Origin: Lepidurus packardi
Lineage: Eukaryota; Arthropoda; Branchiopoda; Notostraca; Triopsidae
Reading direction: 5' to 3'
Assembly (NCBI GenBank): GCA_023053545.1
Contig: JAKZAN010000005.1
Coordinates: 12,400,001-12,464,000, forward strand
DNA length: 64,000 bases
Part shown: in pieces, positions 12,901-27,900 of the stretch
Layout of the letters: each line of letters opens with the position of its first letter
How positions within the stretch are numbered: the stretch's first letter is position 1
Made by a program: the position numbers and the translations under genes
Notes under the pieces: model-generated
Told to the model about the DNA's origin: nothing
Databases searched by the model: none
The model's input: the letters and a program-made list of their open reading frames with translations, nothing else

Positions 12901-15900
12901 TAGAATCATTCACTAGAATCATTCACATTTGGGTCATTTACTAGAATCATTCTTATTATTACTAATACTAATAATACGAATAACAGGCCACGCTGATCTA
13001 TAAATTAAAATAAGAATATTAAAAACAATATTAAAATAACAATATTCAAAAGCCTACATTTGCAATCGAATTTAAAAAATGAGATGATACGATAATAAAA
13101 AATAGATAATAACAGTACGATCAAAAGACGATACTAGTGCACTAAAATGGGTCAATTTGTGAAAGGGTCAGTTAAATTTTGAAAAAAAAGAAAGGAATTG
13201 GGTGAATTATGCGTGTCCTAGATCTTGTGCGTCCAAATACCCGTGAGAAATTGAAATTGGGTACTTAGTTGTCCTTTTGGGTTTCACATCTGATCGTGCG
13301 CTTGTGGAAGGGGAGGGTCTTTCCTAATCTCAAGTCGTTTAGCATTAAGAAAATTTCACAGAGCTTATTGGCCAGCTTTGCATCCACAATTCCCTTCGCG
13401 ATTGACTGACAGGTCGCCATCGCTCAAAATCACCCCTTGATAGCCATAGCTGCTGTATTGCTGTATACTGTGGGCCTTGTCCCCCCCCCCCCCTTCTTTC
13501 TCCAACCTTTTATTATTCTCCTGATCCCTTACACCCAAAGAAAAAGCCCCAGGATGGCCAGACCCATCACCTTCATCACAAAAAAACATTCTTGACCCCA
13601 CAAATACTCTCAATCTCTGACAAGCTAATTGATCCCCCCCCCCCCTTTACTTTACTGGACCTAAAGATTTGTATCAGCATCACTCCCAAAGGTGTTGAAC
13701 CGTTTGCAACTCTCTCTCTCTTTCTTACTGGGAATCTATTTTTCTTTCTCTTTGCTAAGTCTTGCTCTGGTTCTTCGTTTTCGGATTTTCTTTTCAAACT
13801 GCTTAAGCTTTCCAACGCTTACGTATACCAATACCAGGACAAGTATTACAGACGTTGACAGCCCATTCCAGTAAACGTTCCGTAGCTTCGGATATTCCTC
13901 AACCAAACCAAACCCCCCCCTGCTGGGTTACCCTCCAACTCTTAACAGGTAGATGCACACAAATCAAGATTCCATCGGTTTGCTGTACCCAAACTCCCTG
14001 CACCATGCTCCCAAACCATAAATACCAATCTTTTACAACACTGTGCTGTCTTCCTTCTTCGAACCCCATTTTTTTTTTTTTTTTTTTTTAAAGAGTGTAA
14101 GGCTTTTGGCCATGACCAATGTACTCTTTTACTATTATGGCCCCAAAGTCCCAAAGCGCAATTTTAATATCAGGTCGTATAAATAGCACACTATCACCTA
14201 AACTAATATTGGCTAACCTCATCTTTTTAATCCTGATGCAGTCCTCTAGGACATGCCAGAGTTTTATTTTTTTTTTTTTTAAATCTAAAAGCAACCTGTC
14301 TGAACGTCTCATTACACCAGTGACTAAAAGAAAGCAAAACAAGAATGCAGAAATTAGGTAACATAATGATTAAAAATCAGTTAATTCAGAAGGACTTTGA
14401 ATGAGTAAAAGAATCGTTCGGGGTTTTCACTCTTGGCAAATCAATTCCCATCGTTCTGGTTCTAGCGTTCGTTTGGACGAGAGTAGTAGTCGACTTCAAA
14501 GCTTGCTTAAAAGATGGCTTAGCCCAGATTTTGAAGCTTAGCGAGGAGATATAAAGTGCAATTTCAGGAGAAAACCGAGATTTTTGTATGAAAAGTTGGC
14601 ATTGAAACAGTTATAGGCAATTCACTGTAAGTTGAGATCTACTCGCAACTTTCTATTTGCTGTAACTTTAGATCTACACTAAAAATCCGATCTTGAAGCT
14701 AAAGCGCACGAATTGACTCTTCCGTTTGAAGCGTTTAAAACTAATTTCGAGTTATGACGGTGTCCTTTAACGAGCATATGAGAAGTGATGCAATTGCAAC
14801 TCTCGAATTTCACACGTGCAACGAATGGAAGCTAAAATCTGTCAAAAGAACGAATCTGATCTTCTTTCTGATCTAGAAGAAGATCCCCCGCAATGCAAAC
14901 GCTCTTTGCCACGTGGCCAAAAGTTTCGTTTCGTTCTCGTTCTCCAAACTGCGGCTCATTCGAAAAATCCCCCCATGGGACAACAATGAAGTCTCAACGT
15001 ATGTGGTCCAAACTTCCCATCCAAGCCCAATTCACGTATTTTCATTCTTGGGCTGGCATGGAAACCGCAAAGCTTTTTTCAGTTTCATTGTTGGTGTGAA
15101 AAGGCTCCCTATTTGGTTTACCTCCAGTTCAAATTCCATCCGTTTATACACTTCAATAGCCGCGTTCGGTTTGACGAAAGTAGAAGTCGACTTAAAAGCT
15201 TGCTTGAAAGCTGGCTTGAAAGCTGGCTTGAAAGTCAACCCAAGACAAGCTTGTAAGCGTTCGAGAAAGTAAAGTTCGGGTTTCTAAGCGTTTTGTTTAG
15301 CAAGCCGACTTTTAGTTTGGGTCTCAAGTCAGGCCAGTCTATAACGAGTCCTCTTGTGCCCAGACTTGAACTTAACCCCGCCCCCTTGTTTACTACTTCC
15401 TTGGTTTATGACGCACATGCCAAGAGACGGCGTGCTTTCCAAGAATGCGCTACTTTTAGTATATTTTAATGGGTTTCTAATTACTTTCATCGGCAATCGA
15501 AGACATTGATGGTCCCCCAGAACGAAACAATAATTTGCTATTGAAATCCACTCGAAAAGCGAACAATTCGCTTATTGTTTACTTTAAGTTTGAAGTTTAG
15601 ATGTTTGATGTTTGAAGCACCGCCCCACTATTGTAAACTATTGTAAACGTTTTGACTTTTCAAGTCGACTTTCGTAAACTTTCAAAGTTTAGACTCAAAC
15701 TAGGAAGTCAAGAAAGTTGCGCTAGGCCAAGTTTAAGTCAAACATACAAAACGAATGTGGCTTGTGTCCCTTAATCTAGTTTCTAGAATGTTACATTCGA
15801 GGGATAGATCATTTTAGATCATTTCGATCTTTATTTTAGATTTCAGAGAATTTAGAATGACATTTGGTCTGTTTCGATCATTTCACTGTTTCACATTTCC

Positions 15901-18900
15901 ATCTGCTTACTGAATTAAAAAGAAATAAAACTAGTAAATGAAAAGAAGAAATCAAAATAGAAATCAAAAATAGAAATCAAAATCAAAATACAATTTACAA
16001 ATAAATAAAAGGCACTCTTACACAAGTTTATCGAAAAGAAGAAATCTAAATAGAAGTGGACAATTTACAAATAAATAAAAAAAAAAAGTTTACTGAACAG
16101 GATGTGCTTTAAAAGTAGGTCGACATGAATTCGCCTAGCAAGAAGTAGGAAAAATAGGAATAAAAAACCGAACCGTAGGCGTACAAGTTCAAACGAGTAT
16201 AATCTTTCAGGAAACAAGGTAAATTAACGTGGGCGGGGGGTTTCTGTAAGGATCTGCTTTAGTTTTCCAGGTTTAACGGCTTATAAGGTATAAGCTTATG
16301 CTCTGGAGCAAGCACTCTTAACCCCCCCTAAAACTCATATGCATTCTTACCGGAAGGAAGCCTTTCCCAACAAACGCCCTGTTCCTCTTCCGCACCCAGA
16401 ACCCACAAAGATTTGCAAGAACAACCTGCTGTACAGCGAGAGAGAGAGAGAGCTCTGGCTTGCTGACAGCAGCTTGCTGACTCTGTGTAGCAATGAAGGG
16501 ACATGAAATCGCTTGTGCTTTTTTTTGTGGTCCTCCCATTCTTTCGTGAAAAGAATGCCCAGTTCCCAAAACACAGGAAGGATGTTCGTGTCTGCTTGGC
16601 TATCGCTCCGTGTCCATTCCATTTCCGAGTGGTCATGTCAGCAACTTGTTAGCGACGCTCGTTCCGCGCTCTAGAACGTTTCTGCGTTGCAGTAATCTTT
16701 GTGCCAACTCAACCACTTTGGATCCAAACCTTTTCGGTCCCTATCCTTCTATCCCTATTGCTTCATACGATCCTGAACTTGCACCAAATCATCAACCAAT
16801 CCAAGCTTAAGCATACGCAACTGACCAAGTTCCAATCAACACCCAAGTTATTCATAAGAACACTCAAACAAGACCTACCACACTTACTGCATCGTTGGAG
16901 CACTCTTAACCTCATCAATGTCATTCATCAACTTACAATATTGTAATATTTTTTTAATCTAAAAATTGTTATAAAAATAACTTGTTAGCGACGCTCGTTC
17001 TGCGCTCTAGAATGTTTCTGCGTTGCAGTAATCTTTGTGCCAACTCAGATACTTTGGATCCAAACCTTTTCGGTCCCTATCCTTCTATCCCTATTGCTTC
17101 ATACGATCCTGAACTTGCACCAAATCATCAACCAATCCAAGCTTAAGCATACGCAACTGACCAAGTTCCCATCAACACCCAGGTTATTCATAAGAACACT
17201 AAAACAAGACCTACCACACTTACTGCATCGTTGGAGCACTCTTACCCTCATCAATGCACTCTTACCCTCAGCAATCTTACACTCTTACCCTCATCAATGT
17301 CATTCATCATCTTACAATATTATAATATTTTTTAAATCTAAAAATTGTTATAAAAATGAAGGTCGACAGAAGGTTGAACATTCGAATGACTCTAATGTTA
17401 CTATAACGAAGACAGTGATAATTCTAATGACACGACTAGAGATTCCAATGTCATGATAGAAGATCCCCCGCAATTTGCAACCACACTTTACTTTACCTTC
17501 AAATCATTGTAAGCAGAAGACAATCTGTTTATTGGCTACCAAAGTGCAACACGGAACAGAAGATGCGTTATTTGGTCAAATGTTGATCACAATCGTGTGT
17601 CACATTTTCATAGCAACTATTAAGGACAAGATGCAGCTTATTGTGACCATGTTGCTCAAGGGAATATTGATTCTATGAAGCAGAGATTCGAATAAACGAA
17701 AATTGAAATGCTACTGCAAATGGAAAATTGAAATGATCGGCACGATATCCCTTCTAACTTTCCCAGTCAATTACAGGAACTGGTCCCTCAATTGAATAAC
17801 CTGCTCATTTAGTTGACTGGGGAGTTTAGAAGGGATTTTCCCCTACGCGTAACAGTAGGCAGGGTCGGTCAAAACGACTTAAAAGCAATGTCATTGGTCG
17901 ATATGCCAAGATCCATGTAGCAACCACTGATGAAGTTTCGTAACTGTACGTGTGAAGATTCTTTGGAAAGTTTCTCTCATATCCGACAGTATGATTCTGA
18001 TAACCAATTAAAATGCTGAATTTGATCATTTCGGCTCTTTACATTTGATTCCATAAAGCTGATTCTAGTAACCAGTGATCACTATAAGCGGTATTTACAG
18101 TAATTAAGTTGCAGCAAAATGTATTTAAATGTAACCGATTCAAATGCTGAATTTGATCCTTTTGAATCGGCTCTTTACAATTTGATTCCATAAAGCTGAC
18201 TCTAGTAACCAGTGATCACCATAAGCGGTATCTTGTACAATGTACAGTATCTTGTAACCTGTGATTAGCAATTGCTGGTACTATTGCTTTGACAACTTTT
18301 CTAAGAATGAGAACTTCCTTTAGCAACTGCGTTTCAATGTATTAACCAATCAAAATCAAAGATAATGGGGAGTGCTGGGACTTTGGAAAATTTGATGTGT
18401 TAACCAATCAAAATCAAAGATAATGGGGATTGCTGGGACTTGTGAAAATTTGTCTCTGAACCCTGCATGACCTCTTGTCGAGCGACTGCCTCAGCCAGCA
18501 CCAACATTCTTCCAGGGATTTGCTCTTCCTATTTTCCAAGTCAGCGAAAATGTACATGGCACGCAGCCCAGGCTGCTAAACCTAATCCTTCCTTCAAACC
18601 TCTCTCTCTCGCACCTAAGCACATTTTCCGCTCAATTAGCTCAAACGCTACCAAACCAAAACGTTGTTGGCTGGGCCCTGAACTGAACCCTCCAAACGCT
18701 GTAAAACCCCATCTCGTTTCCCGTGGTACTTTTACCTCTTCAGGAAAACGTTCTCCGCCAGCAAAAAACCTTACGGACCATATACAGCTCGCATTCTTGA
18801 CCGACAGCTCGGCAAGTTCTTATAAATGTCTGTCATTGCCGTAGCATCATTAATCACAGGATCACGGTTTGGCTAACGAAATACATCGCTCGGAGAAGCT

Positions 18901-21900
18901 AAGAATGCCCCGAATGGCGTACAGTACAGAAGGGGGGAGACAAAGAGTCCCGTACCCGTATGGGCTTATACATCTAATATGAATAGCAAAGGACTTCCCA
19001 AAAGTCAAAAGCTTCGCAACTTAATCTGCGGTTCTTAAGCAGAAGCACGAAACCTCGGGTCCATTTTCCATAATCGGCGCAGCATACAAAAACTCAACCA
19101 TCCGGGTTTCCAGAGGGAATGCCACTTCCACTTTTGGGGGGTCCAAGGTTCTGCCAAAAGCTCCCTCTACTTTTTCACCTTTACCTTTACCTCCCACGCC
19201 ATCAAACTGTCAATCTTGCGACCACCAAAAAGAAAGAGAAACGAAAAAAAAAAAAAAAAGGGGAAAATAGGGTCCAAATCAAACGTGCCAGGAACTCCAC
19301 TTCCAATGAGCGAAAAGCAGAACAAAGAAATGACAGACTTCCCCTAAATATCCTGACTAACGATGTTTTAATGACCACGCACACCACGTACTGTACCCCA
19401 GCGATATTCTTTGACACAAACTGAAGTTCAATTAGTGAACCTCTTCTTCTCCGAAAACAAATGAGTTGCTATTTTTTTCAATTTGCTGTTTGAATGTTCT
19501 TGTGTTCTATGTTATGTTTTATTTCTTCTGTTCTGTTCCATTCTCTGTTATGTTCTATGTCTTCTGTTCTATGTCATGTTCTATGTTTTTGCAGAACAAA
19601 TCATGATCATCTGTCAGGACATTTTGGGGTTCTAGTGCCCTATTCCTTCTCTGGAAGCAAATGCGTTTTTTTTTAAAAACTAACTGTTCTTTACCCAAAT
19701 ACAGTAGATGCCGCTTATGGTGATCACTGGTTATTACAACAGGTTCTCCAGTTTCGGAACTCGGAGATAAAAGTGACACTACTGTGTATTATTGTGGCAA
19801 AACGTTCTCCGGGAAAAAGAATGACAAACGGGTGTCACTCCAGTTCAAAATTGGTGTTTGGATTGGAAATGCATTAGGTTAGGATAGCTTAGGTTAGGTT
19901 AGATTAGATTAGATGAAGTTTAATTGAGTGACAAGTTCCTTTAGTGTTACGCTTAGGGGGAAATCCCTTCTAAACTCCCCAGTCAACTAAATGAGCAGGT
20001 TATTCAATTGAGTAACCAGTTCCTGTAATTGACGGAAAATTAGAAGGGATATCGTGTTGAGAACCCTGCCTAAGCGTAGGAGTAGGCTTCAAGGCGTAGT
20101 GTTAGTTGGGTTTAACGTTGGGTTATATAAAAACGGCTGCGAACAAGAAAAGAGTTGACTTAAAGGGAAAAGAGATGTTGCGGCTCATTGAAACTTATGA
20201 CGAGTTCAATTTCAAAGATTGGCCACAAAGGGAAGCGACCGTTAAGTTAAGCATTCCACAGTCATCTCTATCAAAATTGTGGAAAATCGTTACGAACTAA
20301 ACAGTACTGGGTGTAGTGAATCTAGAAAAAGGAAACTTCGGAAAGTGTCAAGAAGTACACGATGCTTTGTTTCATTGCTTTAAACTAGCCTGTTAGTCTC
20401 GCGCGCCGATCAATCGTAGCATTTCAATTTTCATTTATTAGAATCTCCACTTAGTAGAATCACTATTCACTTGACAAACTGTGATCATACTAAGCGGCAT
20501 CTCCTGTAACTGAAACAAAAATAGAAAAAATCTGCCAAGGCTCAAATCTCTTTTATCTCCGAAATCTGAACACTGTACCATCCTCCCCTCTGGACGACAA
20601 CATTTAACCGAGTTAACAATGAATGTACTGGATCTCTGAACAATGAATGTACTGCATCTGAATCTACTGTAGAATCTATTATTCAAAGCCTTCCGCAACA
20701 ATGAAATAATAATACTCTTATGTTCTAAAAGAGTCTCTACCCAATTCTCCAAGTTAACAATGAATGTGCTGCATCTGAATGTACTGTAGAATCTATTATT
20801 CAAAGCCTTCCACAACAATGAAATAATAATTCTCTTATGTTCTAAAAGAGTCTTTACCCAATTTTCCGAGTTAACAATGAATGTGCTGCATCTGAATGTA
20901 CTGTAGAATCTATTATTCAAAGCCTTCCGCAACAATGAAATAATAATTCTCTTATGTTCTAAAAGAGTCTTTACCCAATTTTCCGAGTTAACAATGAATG
21001 TGCTGCATCTGAATGTACTGTAGAATCTATTATTCAAAAGCCTTCCGCAACAATGAAATAATAATACTCTTATGTTCTAAAAGAGTCTCTACCCAATTCT
21101 CCAAGTTAACAATGAATGTGCTGCATCTCGGTGTACTGCATATTTCCGATTTTCGGTTAGGAGAATCTTCGCTTCGTAGAATCAATATTCCATTGACAAA
21201 CGATCAAACGATCACAATAAGCGGCACCTACTGTAGTATTAGGTTCAGAATCACGCATGATCATCTGTCACACTTAAGCGGCTCAGCAAATTGGGGAAAA
21301 ATCAAGCGCACAAAAGTACGAAAACCGACAAGAACTGGCTGAAAGAACAGGATCACAATAAGTTCTTTCTCCCAAAGTTCGTTCCCCCAAAGGATACTGG
21401 GGCCAAGTTGGGAATGGATATCAATAGGGGGAAATAACAAAGTTTTTGGGAGCCGATGCAGCAAGGGAGTGATATTCTCTATATTCTCTACATTCTCTCT
21501 ATTCTATCAAAGCTTTTTAGTTGGTCTAGTCCCATTTTCTATTGTAAGGCGGATTTTGACAATATCAATGCTCTGAATACCCCAGTTGCCGGAGGAATCT
21601 TCTGATGACGGCCCAGCAATGGGGAGAGCCAACAATTCCTCTCTTCCCTGAGCAACCCCTGAACTTCTTTTGTTGCCAAACGTTTTCTCCGTAGTCCAGT
21701 CCCGGTTTTTCTTCCAAACCTGAGCCCCAAGACCTTACAAAAGCCTTCGCTGGCCACGAATACCCCAGGTGCCAAAAGTAAAGCCTCCTGCCAAACTGTT
21801 TCACACCTTGACACTAAAACCAAGTCAATATCGACCATCTCTCTTGATTCTACGTGTCCCAAACCGTTTCCAACTTCCCCAACACCTCGCCAGCCAGGAC

Positions 21901-24900
21901 TTGATCAACGGTGACAAGCGACAAAATGTCGTGAAACGCTCTAGCGAACTCTATACATCGGCACATAACAACGTCAGTCGACAGGGTATAGGAAAAGGTG
22001 GAGTTCGTTTGGGTGGGGTGATGGGATGTTGTCCACATTTGCTCTGTCATGGTCGCATGACATAATGTTCCTCAATGTGGGCCGGTAAAGTGACAGCCAT
22101 TTCCCCCTGATGGGAACCGCTTGTCTCTCCTCAGCAGAGGTAGGAGGGTACACAGGAGGGTACATACAGCATGCAGAAGCTGGAAGGACGGAGGGCAATA
22201 GCGAAGGGGCACTTCATTTATCCGAACGACCCATCTATGTGACACCAAACAGCACTAAGAACAAGTTATGATGGATATTGTGATAACAACCGGGGGGATT
22301 TTTTGGTTGGTTGAGAACGTCTGCGTCTTGGAATGCCAGCAGTACGGTGTGCACGGTATTGACATGTACTACTCAAAGGCGTTGGTCCTGTTAACCCTTG
22401 ACTCGAAACATGATATCGCTCTTTACAAGATATACACCTTTCCTTCCGCGAATCCTCCCCCCTCCCACTAATGCAGCTTGCTTTTTCTTCTACCTTCTCT
22501 AAAAGGTCCTAATGTGGTCTTTACCACAATCTATCCTTCTTCTGGGGGGCTTCATGTTAAGACTATACGCATCTAAAGTGGAATCGGTAGGAAAAAGTGG
22601 AAAAACTGCCCCTTCGGTTAGGGCTTGTTGTTAGTGTACGAGAAACTCGCTTGGTGATGAGATGAGATCAACAAGATGTTGGGGCAACCGCTTTCGATGA
22701 TTGACGAGGCGGGGCCAGCAGCTAAAGACTTTGGATTGGATTCTCTCTTTCGCTTTGCAATTTATTCTAGGAAGTCTTCTGGCCTTCAGAAAGTCTTCGA
22801 AGCAGGTTCTTTTCGGTTGCGAAAGCTGAGCTCTCGCTCTAATAAGATCATTACAGCGGATGAGGAATGGGATTGGGATTGGGATGACCAGGACCAGGAC
22901 GGACGCGTACGGGCAACCAGGAAGTCTAAACTTGGGACATGTGAGAGATCAAAGAGCAAGTCGGACACATGTCGTTTCCTCGTTGACTCTTGAGAGCGAA
23001 CCAGGAAGTTGAAACCCAGCGAGATCTCGTCCACAACGCTGTCGCTGATTTTACGCTAACCCAAGACGGCAGGAACTAGAATGGAATGTACCAGATCTTG
23101 GACCGATATAGCGTCCAGACTATGTGGTTAGCAGGTTTAGAAGAACGAACCACACACATGAAACACTTTTTGAGAAACCATTTCCAGAAAAAGTCTCTCA
23201 GCGTGCCATTTCCAAGTTGATGTCTTCTTGCGGACGTTTTATTGACTCGTGAAATCCGTCGAAACTAATCTCAACTGGTTGTATTGGACTTTTGCTTTCC
23301 CCAATATCACTTTTGGGAGTTTCCTTCCCCGAATGTTTCTTCATATAACAGTCGTCAAATTTTCATTGCCAGACGCAACGCAGAAAATTCTGAAGCTTAG
23401 CGAGGAGATAAAAAGTGCAATTTCAGGAGAAAACCGAGATTTTTGTATGAAAAGTTGGCATTGAAACAGTTTTATGCCATTCACTGTAAGTTGAGATCTA
23501 CTCACAACTTTCTATGTGCTGTAACTTTAGATTTACACTAAAAAAAACGATCTTGAAGCTAAAGCGCACGAATTGACTCTTCCGTTTGAAGCGTTTGAAA
23601 ACTAATTTCGAGTTATGACGGTGTCCTTTAACGAGCATATGAGAAGTGATCCAATTGTAACTCTCGAATTTCACACGTGCAACAAATTGAAGCTAAAATC
23701 TGTCAAAAGAACGAATCGGATCTTCTTTCTGATCTAGAAGAAGATCCCCCGCAATGCAAACGCTCTTTGCCACGTGGCCAAAAGTTTCGTTTCGTTCTCC
23801 AAACTGCGGTTCATTCGAAAAATCCCCCCATGGGACAACAATGAAGTCTCAACGTATGTGGTCCAAACTTCCCATCCAAGCCCAATTCACGTATTTTCAT
23901 TCTTGGACTGGCATGGAAACCGCAAAGCTTTTTTCATTTTCATTGTTGGTGTGAAAAGGCTCCCTATTTGGTTTACCTCCAGTTCAAATTCCATCCGTTT
24001 ATACACTTCAATAGCCGCGTTCGGTTTGACGAAAGTAGAAGTCGACTTAAAAGCTTGCTTGAAAGCTGGCTTGAAAGTCAACCCAAGACAAGCTTGTAAG
24101 CGTTCGAGAAAGTAAAGTTCGGGTTTCTAAGCGTTTTGTTTAGCAACCCGACTTTTAGTTTGGGTCTCAAGTCAGGCTAGTCTATAACGAGTCCTCTTGT
24201 GCCCAGACTTGAACTTAACCCCGCCCCCTTGTTTACTACTTCCTTGGTTTATGACGCACATGCCAAGAGACGGCGTGCTTTCCAAGAATGCGCTACTTTT
24301 AGTATATTTTAATGGGTTTCTAATTACTTTCATCGGCAATCGACGACATTGATGGTCCCCCAGAACGAAACAATAATTTGCTATTGAAATCCACTCGAAA
24401 AGCGAACAATTCGCTTATTGTTTACTTTAAGTTTGAAGTTTAGATGTTTGATGTTTGAAGCACCGCCCCATGGGTGGAGCCACTGTAAACGCATGCTTCT
24501 AACCGTTCGTTTTGGGCTCTCGAGACTTTCCAAATCAACTTCCGTAAACTTTCAAAGCTTGTACTAAAATAGGAAGTCAAGAAACTTTGCCTAGGCTAAG
24601 TTTATTTCGAACCTACAAAACGAACGCTATTGCTGTTAGTAACATTCACTTTAAGAACATAAACATCCACTCAGTAAAATAGTTCCACTATGAATCTTTT
24701 CCTTCAAGTGTACTTTACTTTAATTTTGAACTTAATGAAGTCTTAATAAATAAATAAATAAATAAACAAATACATAATTTAAATATTAATCTAATATCAA
24801 AGCTAATAGAAAACGTTGTAATAAAACATGGTTGCCCCGCACAAATAAGGTGAAACACTGGACGTTGTCGACGTTGCATATGCAGCCCCCCCCCCCCCTA

Positions 24901-27900
24901 AGTATCATATGGCTATTAGCGGAAAAGTTTTAAGCACAGGGGTCAATTTTTACGGAAGTAGTGAAGTGCGTGAAATGCATGTCCAACAAGGAAGTCGTAT
25001 AGAAGCATAGGGGGGACATATGGACTATCTGCCATGTCCGCCCTTCAATGGGGAAGGCGGTAGTACTCAAATTACCAACACAAAAGCTCGCTATATGTAT
25101 ATATATATCCTTAAACGTGCTCTAGCTCTCGTCACATACAGCACCCACCCACAAGCCATGTACGTAGCGTGTACTTGGACCGACAGCAGTGGAGCGAGGA
25201 CTTTTGTTTCCAACATAGTTCATCTTCCGGACTTGTCGGACTTGTGCCAAAGTCGGTTGGGTCCACCACACGCCAAAAGGTCCAATAGGGACGTTACTTT
25301 TGCCACTACTGCACACTTCCGGAAACCTTGACTTCCCCATATTTCCCTTCTTCAAACACTTGGAAAATTAAGTCTGTTGTTGCTGAAACGGTCCCACTTC
25401 CTCCTCCGCACTCTTTCATTCCTTCAGACCCCCTCCCCCTCTTACCCCAAGTACCCCACCACGGTTCGAGAAGCTGAAACCTGTCTTTTCACTCAACAAG
25501 AACAAGCTATTCTTCTTTTGTTACAAACCAAATTTGGATAATGGTTCCAATCTGCGCCAAGCTCCTTCCTAACGCTCGTTCGCATTGACTCCAACGCCGC
25601 TTGTGTGTATTGCCCCCCCCCCCCCCCCCCCTTTCTTCAGCCAGCTCACCCAGTTCACCAAGCTCGCCAAGTAAATAGTTGAAAATCAAGTTGATTCCGA
25701 GAAACTGCGACAATTTATTGTAGGAAGAAAGAAGAATTCGGTGAATAACGAAGTAGAAAATTAGGAGGCTGAACTAGGGGGGGGGGATTGCCCCCCCTGT
25801 CTTCAGCCAGCTCACCCAGCTCAAGTAAATAGTTGAAAATCGGTTGATTCCGAGAATCCGCGACAATTTATTGTAGGAAGAAAGAAGAATTAGGTGAATA
25901 ACGAAGTAGAAAATTAGGAGGCTGAACTGGGGGGGGGGGAAGGGTCCGGTAGGGTTTTGGAATAGAAGGGCGGGTTAATGAGAGTGCAAATGTCGGCACG
26001 AGACACGCTGTGTTTTCACATGTGGCCGGTTTGGGGGAATACAAAACCTTTTGGGTTCTTTTCTTTCCATTTCGCCTTTTGTCGTAGGAAGAAGGAAAAA
26101 GGGAAACTGAAACTTTTGAGAAGCTTTCGGGGGTAAAATGTTGGGCTGCATGGTCTGAAGCCTTAACCAAACCTGGCAACAGTATGTGAAACTCACCCTG
26201 GAAACCATTCCGACTCGTTAACCCTTCACAAGAGTACACAGGAGTACCCAGGAGTATAATAGGAGTACACAGGAGGTCATAGGAGTATAACAGGAGTATA
26301 ACAGTCCACAGGAGCAGCCTTGAAGGGATTATCAAGTTGACTATCATTGCCTAGCACGTGCGGGATAGAATACGAGGACATAAAAAGGTCTAATTGGTAT
26401 GTTCTGTTGCGATGCTGAACGGAGGAAATGCAAGCTGTTTGGAGTTCCGTTCATGGAACAAGAAGAGCAGCCTTTCAGAGGTCCAATTAACGGAAGAATA
26501 GTTAAAAAGGCCAAGAGGGATATGGATCTAACTGAATGTGTGGCCTTATGACGCAGAGAAGGAGAGTTTTTTGCGTTATGTCAAGGTTTTTCAAGGAAAT
26601 GAGTAGAGACGGAGATGAGGGGGCTGGAATGTCACTTTCGGATGCTTCCAACTCTTCGAAAGACTTGCAGGCCACTGAGATATGGTGCTGACAGCGCCGA
26701 AACTTCCAGGCGAATTACAATTATGCGATTTTGGGGGAGTAAAACATGGAAATTGGGGGGAAACTTGTCAAACTTGGCATCTGAGAATGTGCCAACGCTT
26801 AGGAATGGGCTTAAATCTTCGGACCCAGTCCAATTTTTTAACAAATTTAGAAGCTGTTATGTCCTTTCTGTCATTTTCGAGTTTTCTCGGCTTAAATAGT
26901 TTATTTGTTCGAGTTTTTGTAAGTAAGATCGACAATTTCTTTGATTTTCGCTACCCAATCCAATTTTTTTAGCTAATTTAGAAGCTGTTATGTCCTTTCT
27001 GTCATTTTCGAATTTTCTCGGCTCAAATAGTTTATTTGTTCAAGTTTTTGTAAGTAAGACCGACAATTTCTTTGATTTTCGCTACCCAATCCAATTTTTT
27101 TAGCTAATTTAGAAGCTGTTATGTCCTTTCTGTCATTTTCGAATTTCTCTCGAATTTTCTCGGCTCAAATAGTTTATTTGTTCGAATTTTGGTAAGTAAG
27201 ACCGACAATTTCTTTGATTTTCGCTACCCAATCCAATTTTTTTAGCTAATTTAGAAGCTGTTATGTCCTTTCTGTCATTTTCGAATTTTCTCGGCTCAAA
27301 TAGTTTATTTGTTCAAGTTTTTGTAAGTAAGACCGACAATTTCTTTGATTTTCGCTACCCAATCCAATTTTTTTAGCTAATTTAGAAGCTGTTATGTCCT
27401 TTCTGTCATTTTCGAATTTCTCTCGAATTTTCTCGGCTCAAATAGTTTATTTGTTCGAATTTTGGTAAGTAAGACCGACAATTTCTTTGATTTTCGCTAC
27501 CCAATCCAATTTTTTTAGCTAATTTAGAAGCTGTTATGTCCTTTCTGTCATTTTCGAATTTCTCTCGAATTTTCTCGGCTCAAATAGTTTATTTGTTCGA
27601 ATTTTGGTAAGTAAGACCGACAATTTCTTTGATTTTCGCTACCCAATCCAATTTTTTTAGCTAATTTAGAAGCTGTTATGTCCTTTCTGTCATTTTCGAA
27701 TTTCTCTCGAATTTTCTCGGCTCAAATAGTTTATTTGTTCGAATTTTGGTAAGTAAGACCGACAATTTCTTTGATTTTCGCTACCCAATCCAATTTTTTT
27801 AGCTAATTTAGAAGCTGTTATGTCCTTTCTGTCATTTTCGAATTTTCTCGGCTCAAATAGTTTATTTGTTCAAGTTTTTGTAAGTAAGACCGACAATTTC

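Noticed and set aside
16701-17456. Two similar Leu/His-rich frames (81 and 139 codons)
   Set aside because: They are frames of a tandem duplicate; a different frame looks more protein-like but carries a shared stop, so neither is a supported gene.
20438-21037. 199-codon minus-strand frame with repeated STFRCSTFIVNSENWVKTLL
   Set aside because: It is the translation of a 117-bp tandem array whose period is a multiple of three; the related array at 37.2-37.7 kb has periods that break the frame.
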